64,000 bases of DNA from QHXM01 sp963697975 (lineage in GTDB: Bacteria > Acidobacteriota > Blastocatellia > Pyrinomonadales > Pyrinomonadaceae). The notes below the pieces were generated by a model, which had not been told where the DNA came from, searched no databases, and saw only the letters and a program-made list of their open reading frames with translations. The stretch is from assembly GCA_963697975.1 (NCBI GenBank), contig OY969111.1, forward strand, positions 2,418,001 through 2,482,000, in the 5' to 3' direction. Position numbers and translations under genes: made by a program. The number at the start of each line of letters is the position of its first letter. Position 1 is the first letter of the stretch. Of the stretch, positions 1 through 7,690 are shown one piece after another.

Positions 1-53
1 ATATACGAATCGCTTGTCCCGTCTTCCGTCTTGATAAAGCTGAGCTTATTCAT
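1..53 (-). CDS. 5' end of an unidentified gene, cut by the left edge
   Basis: On the minus strand a GGAG Shine-Dalgarno (60-63) precedes three consecutive ATG codons (59-57, 56-54, 53-51). The ATG at 53 has the best spacing (6 nt). The reading frame is open to the edge and encodes MNKLSFIKTEDGTSDSY. Only 17 residues are visible, too few to name a family. It would be transcribed leftwards, downstream of infA on the same strand. Confidence 0.5.
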   Translation of the reverse strand, partial: MNKLSFIKTEDGTSDSY

Positions 54-170
54 CATCATCTCCTTAACTCCTGCGTGCTATCCATACCGTCAACGCTTTT
101 TAAGGTCACGGGCTACCAGCCATTTGTCAGAAGATTGAGTTTAGCATCGAAAGACTTCCAAGCGACTCTC

Positions 171-392
171 TTATTTGTACCTGTAAGTGATGCGCCCTTT
201 CGTCAAATCATAGGGCGATAGCTCGACGCTCACGCGGTCGCCCGCGAGAATGCGTATGTAGTGTTTACGCATCTTGCCGGAAATCTGAGCCGTGACGACG
301 TGCTCGCTTCCCTCCAGACGCACTTTGAAGAACGCGTTGGGCAGCTTATCCACCACCACGCCTTCAGCCGGAATCAGGTCTTCTTTAGCCAA
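171..392 (-). CDS. infA: Translation initiation factor IF-1
   Basis: IF-1 binds the A site of the 30S subunit and assists IF-2 and IF-3 during initiation. The 73-residue product has the usual length and is a single S1/OB-fold domain: N-terminal MAKED, the central stretch TAQISGKMRKHYIRILAGD and a basic end GRITYRYK are typical of the family. The start appears to be TTG at 392 (TTG GCT AAA GAA GAC), preceded on the minus strand by AAGGAG about 9 nt upstream; no ATG lies nearby. It sits 82 bp downstream of a DEAD-box helicase gene on the same strand and is probably co-transcribed with it. Confidence 0.97.
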   Translation of the reverse strand: MAKEDLIPAEGVVVDKLPNAFFKVRLEGSEHVVTAQISGKMRKHYIRILAGDRVSVELSPYDLTKGRITYRYK

Positions 393-474
393 AAGTTTCT
401 TCTCCTTATAGATTTTAACCGGGGACTGCCGAATCGAAACCCGAGCAGCCCCATTGAAACGTCATCGCGCAGTT

Positions 475-1692
475 TTATCTGAATCGTCGCGGTCGAAACG
501 AACGTCTGCCGGTTGAGGCCGCGCCTCTGAGCGGCGCGAACGCTTTAGTGCTTCGGATGCTCGCCTCTTGTGCGCCGCCAAAGTTGGGCAACAAGACGCG
601 CTCGGCCACCTGACCCGTGAGACGTTCGATGCCGCGCATCGAAGGTTCTTCCGCCGGTGTGACGAGCGTAATGGCGCGACCAGCTTTTCCGGCACGCCCT
701 GTGCGCCCGATGCGATGAACGTAATCTTCCGGCGCGGTGGGCACGTCGTAGTTGATGACGTGCGAGATAGAATCAACATCCAGCCCTCGCGCTGCGATGT
801 CGGTTGCGACGAGAACGCGCGTGCGTCCTTCTTTGAAACCGCGCAGGGCGGCTTCGCGCTGCGGCTGCGTGCGGTCGGCGTGAATGCGATTCACTTTATG
901 CTCGCGCGCTTCGAGGATGTGCGAGAGACGCTCCGCCCCGCGACGTGTGCGTGTAAAGACCAGCACGCGCTCCAAAGGATTGCGTTCGAGCAAATCAATC
1001 AACAGCGCCGTCTTCGATTCCATAGCGACCGGGTAAACGGTCTGCTCGACGTTGACGGCAGCCTGACCGCGCGGGCTGATCTCAATCAACTTCGGCTGGT
1101 TCATGGTCGAGCGCGCCAGCTTCTCGATGGCGGACGACATCGTCGCCGAAAATAGCAGGGTATGACGCTTTGCCGGAATCTCTGCCAGCACACGGCGAAT
1201 CGCGGGCAAGAAGCCCATGTCGAGCATGCGGTCGGCTTCGTCCAGGACCAGCACCTCGACGGTCGAAAGACGGATCGAGCCTCGCTCGACATGATCGAGC
1301 AGGCGTCCGGGAGTTGCGACCACGACGCCAGCGCCGCGCCTTAAGGATTCAATCTGCCGCGACATTGAGGCGCCGCCGATGAGACAAACGCAGCGCGGGC
1401 TTTTCTTCGGAGCAAGCTGGCGATAGCTCTCTTCAATCTGTGAAGCGAGTTCGCGTGTCGGGGCGAGCACCAGCACACGCACACCGGGTCGCGCCAATCC
1501 TTCCATTCGCTGGATGATGGGAAGAAGAAAAGCGGCTGTTTTTCCTGTACCCGTTTCGGCACAGCCGATCAGGTCAGAGCCGCTCAAGATGACAGGAATC
1601 GCCTGTCTTTGAATCGGGGTTGGTTCTTTGTATCCAAGAGACTCGCAAGTACGCACCAGCGCAGGTTGCAGTCCCAGTTCAGAAAAATTCAT
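475..1692 (-). CDS. DEAD-box ATP-dependent RNA helicase, RhlE-like
   Basis: A superfamily 2 RNA helicase that would unwind RNA or remodel RNPs in the cytoplasm, for instance during ribosome assembly or cold growth. Over 405 residues the conserved motifs are in order: Q motif around PTPIQRQAIP (25-33), Walker A AETGTGKT (45-52), PTREL (78-82), TPGR (127-130), DEAD (151-154), SAT (182-184) and HRIGRTGR (326-333). The C-terminal tail is short and basic (RRSFRPRRFR). The size and motif spelling fit RhlE better than DbpA or DeaD, but the subgroup is inferred. It lies between infA and the first RRM-protein gene, all on the minus strand, a common setting for RNA-metabolism genes. Confidence 0.93.
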   Translation of the reverse strand: MNFSELGLQPALVRTCESLGYKEPTPIQRQAIPVILSGSDLIGCAETGTGKTAAFLLPIIQRMEGLARPGVRVLVLAPTRELASQIEESYRQLAPKKSPRCVCLIGGASMSRQIESLRRGAGVVVATPGRLLDHVERGSIRLSTVEVLVLDEADRMLDMGFLPAIRRVLAEIPAKRHTLLFSATMSSAIEKLARSTMNQPKLIEISPRGQAAVNVEQTVYPVAMESKTALLIDLLERNPLERVLVFTRTRRGAERLSHILEAREHKVNRIHADRTQPQREAALRGFKEGRTRVLVATDIAARGLDVDSISHVINYDVPTAPEDYVHRIGRTGRAGKAGRAITLVTPAEEPSMRGIERLTGQVAERVLLPNFGGAQEASIRSTKAFAPLRGAASTGRRSFRPRRFR

Positions 1693-1756
1693 TTAGGTCC
1701 TTTGCGCGCAACTTCAACGGTGATTACCGGGTGCGCGCTCTATCTTGATTTAGAAA

Positions 1757-1809
1757 AACTTCAAGCACCGCGAGGCGGATGACAAGCATCGCCTGCGGTG
1801 CTTGAAGTT
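1757..1809 (-). terminator. Rho-independent terminator of the minus-strand RRM gene
   Basis: A 15-bp perfect inverted repeat, AACTTCAAGCACCGC (1757-1771) against its complement at 1795-1809, closes a loop of about 23 nt. Read on the minus strand the stem is followed by a run of five T, as expected for intrinsic termination 32 bp after the RRM gene stop. It separates that gene from the DEAD-box helicase gene. Confidence 0.8.
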
Positions 1810-1841
1810 AAATAGTGCCGACCCTTTGGTCGGAACGAAAA

Positions 1842-2219
1842 TTAGTAGCCGCGACCGCCGCCGCCGCCACCGTAGCCGCCACGACCGCCACCGCCGCCGC
1901 GATTGCCACCGCCGCCGCCGTAACCACCGCGACCGCCACCACCGCCACCGCCGCCACGTCCGCCGCGATCTTCGCGCGGGCGCGCTTCGTTGACATTGAG
2001 GCTGCGACCGTTGACTTCCTGACCATTGAATTTCTCAATGGCAGCTTTGCCTTCTTCGTCACTGGCCATCTCGACGAAGCCGAAGCCGCGTGAGCGACCC
2101 GTTTCGCGATCTTCGACCACAGACGCGGATTCAACCGTGCCCGCCTGACCGAACAGTTCCTGCAAATCTTCACTCGAAGTCTGGAATGACAGATTGCCAA
2201 CGTAAAGTTTCATAGACAT
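1842..2219 (-). CDS. Gly-rich RRM RNA-binding protein (copy 1)
   Basis: A small RNA-binding protein of the single-RRM plus glycine-rich-tail class (Rbp type), known from cyanobacteria and other bacteria as cold-inducible RNA chaperones. Residues 1-80 form the RRM with RNP2 LYVGNL near residue 5 and RNP1 RGFGFVEM near residue 45. The remaining tail consists of GGRGGYGGGG-type repeats ending GRGY. The start at 2219 (MSMKLYVGN) was chosen because the paralog at 2831 begins MAMKLYVGN; an upstream extension to 2255 has no family support. No close Shine-Dalgarno is seen; the nearest purine tract is about 15 nt away, which may reflect control in the leader. It is divergent from the paralog, with which it shares most of the RRM. 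Confidence 0.93.
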   Translation of the reverse strand: MSMKLYVGNLSFQTSSEDLQELFGQAGTVESASVVEDRETGRSRGFGFVEMASDEEGKAAIEKFNGQEVNGRSLNVNEARPREDRGGRGGGGGGGGRGGYGGGGGNRGGGGGRGGYGGGGGGRGY

Positions 2220-2435
2220 AAATATGGGTATCCCTCTCCCTCTTATGGGAGTCAAAGAGAAGCTTCGAATTGAAGTGGCTTCAATGTAACGGTAGCAACG
2301 AAGGCTTGTTTTCGGATGCTCTAGCGAGCGGCTTCTACAAATTCAAATCAGCCTGCTCTCGAACCATCCAAAACGCCACCGCCAATTTCTCCAGGCGTGG
2401 GGCGCATCACCGTCGATGCGCGAGAGAAGGAGTAA
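2220..2435 (-). promoter_or_regulatory. Structured 5' leader of RRM copy 1
   Basis: Read on the minus strand this leader aligns block by block with the leader of RRM copy 2 (2609-2830). Both start TTACTCCTTCTCTC, contain a hairpin GCATC(G/A)-ACGG-TGATGC (2404-2419 here), a shared block GAGAGCAGGCTGAT, a second hairpin GCTC-loop-GAGC (2318-2329 here) and GCTACCGTTACA or CTACCGTTACA near the gene. The first stem has A-U in one copy and G-U in the other, and the second hairpin keeps its stem while the loop changes, so base pairing seems conserved. A role as a cis-acting RNA (thermosensor or autoregulation by the RRM protein) is inference. Confidence 0.65.
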
Positions 2436-2445
2436 GTCAGCAACT

Positions 2446-2475
2446 AAGATACCCTTTTTGGTCGTAGGGTTGCAA
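2446..2475 (-). promoter_or_regulatory. Predicted promoter of RRM copy 1
   Basis: On the minus strand TTGCAA (2470-2475) and TATCTT (2446-2451) are separated by 18 bp. The hexamers lie just upstream of the point where homology between the two RRM leaders begins, which is where a transcription start would be expected. Confidence 0.45.
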
Positions 2476-2571
2476 GGACAAACCCCATTTATTTGATAAA
2501 ACTGCCTGCGAGGCAACATCTTCCGCCGCCAAAGAGAGAGGGCTATGCACACGTTGAGGGCGGTCGTTACC

Positions 2572-2601
2572 TTGCATCCGGCGGCTGATTAAGGCATCAT
2601 A
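2572..2601 (+). promoter_or_regulatory. Predicted promoter of RRM copy 2
   Basis: TTGCAT (2572-2577) and a weak -10-like ATCATA (2596-2601) are 18 bp apart and stand at the same distance from the leader homology as the promoter candidate of copy 1. The -10 match is poor, so the call rests mainly on this symmetry. Confidence 0.35.
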
Positions 2602-2608
2602 TGGGGTG

Positions 2609-2830
2609 GTTACTCCTTCTCTCTTGCATCAACGGTGATGCGCCCCGCGCGTTCGACAACCCCGGCGGCGGTGCTTTTGGATAGTTTGAGAGCAGGCTGA
2701 TGTCAACTTTAGAAGCCGCTCAATTTGAGCACACGAACGCGAGCCTTCGCTGCCTACCGTTACACCGAAGCATCCTTCGATTCGCAGCTTCTCTTATGTC
2801 TCCTAACGAGAGCAGAGGAAATTTACACCT
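2609..2830 (+). promoter_or_regulatory. Structured 5' leader of RRM copy 2
   Basis: A 222-nt leader homologous to 2220-2435 in inverted orientation. Hairpin 1 is GCATCA-ACGG-TGATGC at 2626-2641; hairpin 2 is GCTC-AATTT-GAGC at 2718-2730. A shared GAAGC...GCTTC pair near the 3' end could form a third helix in both copies. AGAGGA lies about 10 nt before the ATG. Together with copy 1 this makes the whole intergenic region a large imperfect palindrome from an inverted gene-plus-leader duplication. Confidence 0.65.
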
Positions 2831-3268
2831 ATGGCTATGAAACTTTACGTCGGCAATCTCGCGTTCCAGACTTCAAGCGAAGAGCTGCAACAGTTGTTTG
2901 CTCAGGCGGGCACGGTCGAATCGGCTTCCGTAGTCGAAGATCGTGAGACGGGCCGTTCACGTGGCTTCGGCTTCGTCGAGATGGCAACCGCCGAAGAGGG
3001 CAAGGCCGCGATTGAACAATTCAACGGCAAGGAGCTTAACGGGCGCAATCTGACCGTGAACGAAGCACGCCCGCGCGAGAATCGCGGCGGTGGCGGCGGT
3101 GGCGGTCGCGGCGGCTACGGCGGCGGTGGCGGCGGCGGTCGTGGTGGCTATGGTGGTGGCGGTGGCGGTCGTGGCGGCGGCGGCGGTGGTCGTGGCGGCT
3201 ACGGCGGCGGCGGCGGTAATCGCGGCGGCGGTGGCGGCGGCGGTGGTGATAGAGAGCCGCGCTGGTAA
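2831..3268 (+). CDS. Gly-rich RRM RNA-binding protein (copy 2)
   Basis: Paralog of the protein at 1842-2219. The 145-residue product has an RRM (MAMKLYVGNLAFQTSSEEL..., RNP2 LYVGNL, RNP1 RGFGFVEM) and a longer low-complexity tail of GGGGRGGYGGGG repeats ending REPRW. The tail is encoded by a GGC/GGT-rich repeat that is prone to length change. The start at 2831 has AGAGGA upstream. The family binds single-stranded RNA; proteins with such tails often self-associate, but that is not visible here. The gene ends 34 bp before a strong intrinsic terminator, so it is probably monocistronic. Confidence 0.95.
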   Translation: MAMKLYVGNLAFQTSSEELQQLFAQAGTVESASVVEDRETGRSRGFGFVEMATAEEGKAAIEQFNGKELNGRNLTVNEARPRENRGGGGGGGRGGYGGGGGGGRGGYGGGGGGRGGGGGGRGGYGGGGGNRGGGGGGGGDREPRW

Positions 3269-3301
3269 GTTCCCTTCCACACTAACCGGAGACTGATTAA
3301 T

Positions 3302-3351
3302 GTTAAGCGCCCCCACTCGGTGTATGCCCTCGTCGGGGGCGCTTAACTTTT
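3302..3351 (+). terminator. Rho-independent terminator of RRM copy 2
   Basis: A 13-bp perfect stem, GTTAAGCGCCCCC (3302-3314) with its complement at 3335-3347, a 20-nt loop, then TTTTG. Confidence 0.88.
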
Positions 3352-3440
3352 GAGCACAGGTCGAGCGACCTCTGGGTTTGCGTGGCGTTCAAGAGGATTT
3401 GACTTTTCAAACGGGGGCTGCACCCGGCAATGGAGCGACG

Positions 3441-3794
3441 ATGATGGAGAAACAAACTTTCGATGTTGGTGAGCGGGTGGATAAATTGTGTGCCGTGTGT
3501 GGTGTGGAACGCGGTCATGTCGTGGCTTCCATCACCAAGCGCGGGCAGGTCTCGCGGGTGAGTTGTCCGGCTTGCGGGACGCGCAGTTCGTTCAAGAGTT
3601 CTTCCGCCACTTCAAGCTCTCGTGCGGACACGAAGACCGGCGCACCATATGATCCGAAGCGCACGTATCGAACGGGACAGGTGTTGCTGCACCCATCTTT
3701 CGGGCCGGGCGAAGTGACGGCGATTATCGAGCCGCAAAAGATTGATGTGCTCTTTGGTGATCGTCTCCGCCGCTTGATTCATGCACGGGCTTAA
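3441..3794 (+). CDS. Small zinc-ribbon protein, unknown function
   Basis: No named family recognised. The 117-residue product from ATG 3441 (second ATG at 3444) has two Cys pairs, CAVC near residue 17 and CPAC near residue 43, which probably bind one zinc. A Ser-rich linker follows, then a C-terminal module with GQVLLHPSFGPGEVTAI, a pattern resembling the small beta-barrel of CarD-like or UvrD C-terminal domains (inference). GGAG at 3432-3435 supports the start; the frame is open further upstream to 3378 but without a ribosome site. The next small gene follows by 19 bp and may be co-transcribed. Confidence 0.75.
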   Translation: MMEKQTFDVGERVDKLCAVCGVERGHVVASITKRGQVSRVSCPACGTRSSFKSSSATSSSRADTKTGAPYDPKRTYRTGQVLLHPSFGPGEVTAIIEPQKIDVLFGDRLRRLIHARA

Positions 3795-3813
3795 AACTAA
3801 GTTTGATTAATTG

Positions 3814-4050
3814 ATGCAGGGACTACGAGTTTATATCAGCGCGACGGGCGGAGATGCCCAGAGCAAGCCGGAAGTGTTCTACAGTCGGCGCGGCGAAGGG
3901 CCATATTATCGCTGGCAATATACTGCGGAGGATGGTCGTTGGCGCAGCTCCCGCGTTCGCTTAGACCTTGTCCCAGACTCGCTCCGCACGGCGCAAAAGG
4001 CCGTCCCGGCAGCGCTCAGAACAGAATTGCTTGAGCATTATCTGGATTAG
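3814..4050 (+). CDS. Small hypothetical protein
   Basis: A 78-residue product with no recognised domain, rich in Arg and Tyr (VFYSRRGEGPYYRWQY, WRSSRVRLDL). ATG 3814 is preferred over an in-frame TTG at 3811; neither has a clear Shine-Dalgarno. Its position 19 bp behind the zinc-ribbon gene suggests one transcript. The composition looks like a real soluble protein, but there is no family support. Confidence 0.55.
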   Translation: MQGLRVYISATGGDAQSKPEVFYSRRGEGPYYRWQYTAEDGRWRSSRVRLDLVPDSLRTAQKAVPAALRTELLEHYLD

Positions 4051-4062
4051 TAAAGCCGGGTA

Positions 4063-4174
4063 CAGGTTTTAGTTTTTGACCCTGAAAGGGTCACATATAA
4101 TAGCCGGGGGTAAACAAACCGCAGTTTGCGTCGCCCCCGGCTATTATATGTATCCCCTTCGGGGATAAAACCTG
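4063..4174. repeat. Three-hairpin cruciform element
   Basis: Outer arms CAGGTTTTA (4063-4071) and TAAAACCTG (4166-4174) enclose three perfect hairpins: GACCC-TGAAA-GGGTC (4078-4092), an 18-bp stem 4093-4110 with 4134-4151 (ATAATAGCCGGGGG core) around a 23-nt loop, and ATCCCC-TTC-GGGGAT (4152-4166). The layout resembles REP-type mobile palindromes. It lies between two convergent genes. The rest of the gap 4051-4264 shows nothing else. Confidence 0.75.
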
Positions 4175-4264
4175 ATGACCGAATTGAGTTGCCAAAGCTC
4201 ATTAGTGATGAGCTATTGTCATGCGTCCCTCACGGGCGAATAATTTTCTGATTGCTTCGCGTCA

Positions 4265-4927
4265 TTATCTTGACGCAGGTCTTTTGGCCGAAACTACGAT
4301 GATGAGGGCATCGCCCGACGGGCCGACGTTCAATGTGCCGACGATGGTCGGCTCGCCCTCGCGCATGGAGATGTCTGTGGTGATGCCCGTCTGTTCGTAC
4401 TGAACTACAGGCACGCTGTTGCCATTGCTCGCGACGGTGGAAACCTGAATGGGAATCCGCGCGCCGAATTTAAAGTTCTCCATTTTCACCACGTCTCGTC
4501 CCTGCTCATCCTGAGCTAATCTGACTTCCTGTACATTAAACTCATTAAAGCCGGGCGTGGCGGCTGTCGCCGCTGTCCCCGCAAGCAGCGGGCTTCCGAC
4601 CCAGCGCAGGCTGAGTTTGCCGCCGCTGCTCACACGATTGAGCAGGGTCGTCACCAGACGGTAATTCTTGAATGGGAATGTTGAGCGCAACTGCTTCACC
4701 ACCGCGTCCAGCGCTGCCGGTGGCTTTTCATCATCACCAGTTGCCGACTTCGTCGCGAGGAGCAGATGCAGTTGAACTTCGAGGCCGGTGGCGTCTTCCG
4801 GTTTAGACTTTGAAGACGCTTGAGACGGTTGTCCAGTTTGCGCCAGAGCAGGCGGCGAGCCAGCGACGAGGCCGGTGATAATCATCGTCGCAATCAGCAT
4901 GATGCGATAAATTTTCTGTGATGCCAT
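4265..4927 (-). CDS. Secreted hypothetical protein
   Basis: A 220-residue protein with a clear Sec signal (MASQKIYRIMLIATMIITGLV, cleavage probably after SPPALA near residue 29), so it is periplasmic or exported. After a Ser/Lys-rich linker comes a globular region with FPFKNYRLVTTLLNRVSSGG and a C-terminal ITTDISMREGEPTIVGTL segment that is faintly reminiscent of the end of secretin or T2SS-associated domains (inference, weak). GAGGAGAAACA before ATG 4927 is a strong ribosome site. Nearest minus-strand neighbour upstream is the zinc-ribbon protein at 5152-5889. Confidence 0.75.
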   Translation of the reverse strand: MASQKIYRIMLIATMIITGLVAGSPPALAQTGQPSQASSKSKPEDATGLEVQLHLLLATKSATGDDEKPPAALDAVVKQLRSTFPFKNYRLVTTLLNRVSSGGKLSLRWVGSPLLAGTAATAATPGFNEFNVQEVRLAQDEQGRDVVKMENFKFGARIPIQVSTVASNGNSVPVVQYEQTGITTDISMREGEPTIVGTLNVGPSGDALIIVVSAKRPASR

Positions 4928-5151
4928 GATTGTTTCTCCTCAATCAAACGAAGTCCGAAATCCGAGCGGCCAGCCGCACCCTTCAATAACAGAGGCGGCC
5001 CCTTCCAACGATTGATAGACACGCGCCCGACGACGAAAAGTTCCGGGTAAAAATTAGAGTGATTAAGAAGACTCAACACAAGGGCACGAAGACAGGAAGG
5101 GAGCAAACTTGTTTCACTTACTGTGTGCCTGTGTGGTTTTGATTGGCATGT

Positions 5152-5889
5152 TCAATCAATTATCAGTTTGAGCAATTCTCTGGCGGCAGAGACGACGCTG
5201 GAACGACTGTCCTCTGTATCGCTCAAACCTGCGAGCGGCTTGTTGTTGTGCAGAGCAGCGGCGAGTTGTTCCTGCCGTAGTCGCTGCCGGTCTTCTTCTA
5301 TCTCCCGCTTCTCGCGTGCGCGTGAGACTTCAAGTCCGCCGCCGCGTATGAACTCGACGATCTGTCGTAGCTCGTCGCGGTCGAACCACGTCCCGTGACC
5401 TTTGCAGACATCAACGACGACGCCGGAGCAGCGCGCGAAGTTGACGCGATTCATCAATTGATGACATTCGGGGCAGGGCACGTAACGAACCTTGTTCGGC
5501 GCACTCGCGCCTCCCGCCTGCTTCGGCACAATCGAGGCTGCTCCCAGCACAGACGATTGCTGCTCGCGCTCGCTGATGATCTGTTCAAACGATTCCACAT
5601 CAACCCACAGCCCTTCGCATCGCGCGCACTCGCGCAAACTCGCGCTCCCGACCGCGACCGCTTTCATCTCGATTAAGCAGCGAGGGCAGCGCCGCAAAGC
5701 ACCTTCAACAGACTCCGCACGCTGCGCCTTCGCTCCGCACCGAGAGCAATGCTTGCTCCCGATGAACATCATGGCGAAGCAGCGCGGGCAGGCGATTGTT
5801 GCAAGCCGCGCGTCGCAGAACAGGCAGCGCGAAGCGTCGGTCGAAGCGGCAGCGCCGCAGGTCGGACAGTTGAGCGTTTCGGCGTTCAT
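5152..5889 (-). CDS. Multi-zinc-ribbon (zf-TFIIB-like) protein
   Basis: A 245-residue soluble protein packed with Cys pairs: C8/C11, C22/C25, C34/C37, C48/C51, then a zf-TFIIB-type unit RCPRCLIEMKAV...LRECARCEGLWVD and a second, variant unit PCPECHQLMNRV...CKGHGTWFDRDEL. The double PRCxxxM...CxGxWxD pattern is characteristic of the zf-TFIIB family (PF13453), whose function is poorly known. The C-terminus has a charged helix (REKREIEEDRQRLRQEQL). ATG 5889 is chosen; an upstream in-frame extension would be encoded by the palindromic repeat at 5911-6016 and is not credible. Confidence 0.85.
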   Translation of the reverse strand: MNAETLNCPTCGAAASTDASRCLFCDARLATIACPRCFAMMFIGSKHCSRCGAKAQRAESVEGALRRCPRCLIEMKAVAVGSASLRECARCEGLWVDVESFEQIISEREQQSSVLGAASIVPKQAGGASAPNKVRYVPCPECHQLMNRVNFARCSGVVVDVCKGHGTWFDRDELRQIVEFIRGGGLEVSRAREKREIEEDRQRLRQEQLAAALHNNKPLAGLSDTEDSRSSVVSAARELLKLIID

Positions 5890-5910
5890 CGTTTCGGTTT
5901 CGAAGATAAG

Positions 5911-6016
5911 ATAGACCGAGATTAACAGGATTATCAAGATTAAGAAGACCAGACAGGAAGAAGTAGATTGATGCTTCTTCCCTTTATCCTGTCCATCTTG
6001 TTAATCCTGTCTATTT
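5911..6016. repeat. Imperfect palindrome, family A copy 1
   Basis: Arms made of GATTAACAGGATTATCAAG-type octamers, complementary to ATCCTGTCCATCTTGTTAAT on the other side, with GAAGACCAGACAGG between. Copies 2 and 3 are at 26429-26534 and 47809-47900. Lies between divergent genes here, so it is not simply a terminator. Confidence 0.8.
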
Positions 6017-6035
6017 TTTCTCCAGCGCAGCTTGC

Positions 6036-7607
6036 GTGTGTGGAGAAGCGAGGTATGATGATGGCCTCGTGAATGCTGAACCCAAGAGCGCGCATCTTCC
6101 CAAAAACCGGCCGCTCGTGCTTGCGCTCGACATCGGCACGTCGAGCGTGCGCGGCGCGCTCTACGATGAGCAAGGGTCTGAGATAGAGGGCACGCAGGCG
6201 CGCATCGCGCGCAGCCTCTGCACGACCAGCGACGGCGGCGCGGAGCTTGGGGCGAAAGAAGCAATCGAACAAACAGCGCGCACCATTGATGCCGTGCTGG
6301 CGCGCGCGGGGGAGTTGGACGCGCGGATTGAAACCGTCGCCGTCTCCTGTTTCTGGCATAGCCTCGTCGGCGTGAACGCCGACGGCCGTGCCCTGACCCC
6401 CGTCTTAGGCTGGGCCGACACGCGCGCCGCACGGCATGCGGAAGAGTTAAAGCAACGACTGCCGGAACGAGAGACGCACGGGCGCACCGGGTGCAGATTT
6501 CATCCGAGCTACTGGCCTGCCAGATTCCTTTGGCTGCGTGAAGAAGAAACGGAAATTTACAAGGGCGTCCAGCGCTGGATGTCTTTCGGAGAGTTGCTGT
6601 CGTTTACCTTTTTCGATGAGACGACGATGAGCCTCTCGATGGCATCGGGCACAGGGATGCTCAACTTGCGCTCGCGTCGTTGGGATGAAGAGCTTCTCGG
6701 AGTGACGGGCATCCGGCGCGAACAACTGCCCCTCATTGCAGAAGCCCACAAGCCTCTGGGCAAACTGAAAGATGAATACGCGCGGCGCTGGCCGCAGCTC
6801 CGGGACGCGCGCTGGTTTCCGGCAATCGGAGACGGCGCGGCCAACAACATCGGCGCAGGTTGCACGACACGCGCCCACGTTGCACTGATGATCGGAACAT
6901 CCGGCGCGATGCGCATTTTGTGGGAAGGCGAGCCGCCGCCAGAGATTCCTTCCGCCCTCTGGTGTTATCGCCTGGACAGCAGACGCATCCTTCTGGGCGG
7001 CGCGCTTTCAGACGGCGGCGGCTTATATAGTTGGATGAACGATGCGCTCGCTTTGAGCGATGATTTGAAAGAGACGGAAAGCGCGCTTGCGCGAATGCAG
7101 CCGGACGCGCACGGCTTAACCGTCCTCCCCTTCTGGGCCGGAGAGCGCAGCACAAACTGGTCAACCAGCGCAAGCGGCGCAATTCTGGGACTGACGATGC
7201 ACACGCGCCCTCTCGACATCCTGCGCGCCGCAATGGAAGCCATCTCGTATCGCTTTGCCCTGATTGCTCACGCGCTTAAACCACACGCACCCGAAGCGGA
7301 AATCATCGCTTCGGGCGGGGCGCTCGGGGCCTCACCCGTCTGGGCGCAGATGCTCTCCGATGCGCTCCGTCGTTCCCTTCATCTCTCCAGTGTCGCAGAA
7401 GCTTCGAGTCGCGGCGCTTGTTTGCTTGCTTTAGAGGCAAAAGGCTTGTTAAAAAGCATTGAGACCGCGCCAGCCCCGTTTGTTCAAACCATCGAGCCGG
7501 ACATGGCGCATCACGCACGCTACAAGGCAGGGCTTGAGCGGCAGCAGAAAATTTACGCCAGACTTCAACCGCAGAAGACAGAAGACAGGAGTCAGAAGTC
7601 AGAATGA
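6036..7607 (+). CDS. FGGY-family carbohydrate kinase
   Basis: An ATP-dependent sugar or polyol kinase of the FGGY family (gluconokinase/xylulokinase relatives). DIGTSSVRG near residue 32 is the N-terminal phosphate loop; GDGAANNIGAGC near 270 and GGALSDGGG near 325 are typical of the second half, and IIASGGALGASPVWAQMLSD is the FGGY signature region. Length 523 is usual. Start is uncertain: GTG 6036 is the longest frame and GTG 6069 is equally plausible; neither has a good ribosome site. The last residues (QKTEDRSQKSE) are encoded by the palindromic repeat at 7572-7671. The transketolase gene follows by 83 bp, which fits phosphorylation of a sugar that enters the pentose phosphate pathway; substrate is unproven. 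Confidence 0.88.
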   Translation: MCGEARYDDGLVNAEPKSAHLPKNRPLVLALDIGTSSVRGALYDEQGSEIEGTQARIARSLCTTSDGGAELGAKEAIEQTARTIDAVLARAGELDARIETVAVSCFWHSLVGVNADGRALTPVLGWADTRAARHAEELKQRLPERETHGRTGCRFHPSYWPARFLWLREEETEIYKGVQRWMSFGELLSFTFFDETTMSLSMASGTGMLNLRSRRWDEELLGVTGIRREQLPLIAEAHKPLGKLKDEYARRWPQLRDARWFPAIGDGAANNIGAGCTTRAHVALMIGTSGAMRILWEGEPPPEIPSALWCYRLDSRRILLGGALSDGGGLYSWMNDALALSDDLKETESALARMQPDAHGLTVLPFWAGERSTNWSTSASGAILGLTMHTRPLDILRAAMEAISYRFALIAHALKPHAPEAEIIASGGALGASPVWAQMLSDALRRSLHLSSVAEASSRGACLLALEAKGLLKSIETAPAPFVQTIEPDMAHHARYKAGLERQQKIYARLQPQKTEDRSQKSE

Positions 7608-7671
7608 ACAGGCGGAGAACCGCTTTAAGTTTTTATTCTGTCTCCTGTCTTCTGTCTCCTGACTCCTGATT
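7572..7671. repeat. Imperfect palindrome, AGAAGACAGGAGTC units
   Basis: Left arm AGAAGACAGAAGACAGGAGT and right arm TCTGTCTCCTGTCTTCTGTC form a long imperfect hairpin around a short AT-rich centre. The left arm overlaps the 3' end of the FGGY kinase gene. Confidence 0.75.
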
Positions 7672-7690
7672 TCAAAGTGAGGAAACTTCC

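Noticed and set aside
1808..2200. Ala/Val-rich minus ORF overlapping RRM copy 1
   Set aside because: Frame shadow of the glycine-repeat region.
2957..3316. Ala/Thr-rich ORFs antisense to the glycine-rich tails
   Set aside because: GGC/GGT repeats create long open frames on the other strand; the RRM frame is clearly the real one.
5890..5937. N-terminal extension of the zinc-ribbon protein
   Set aside because: Encoded by the family A palindrome.
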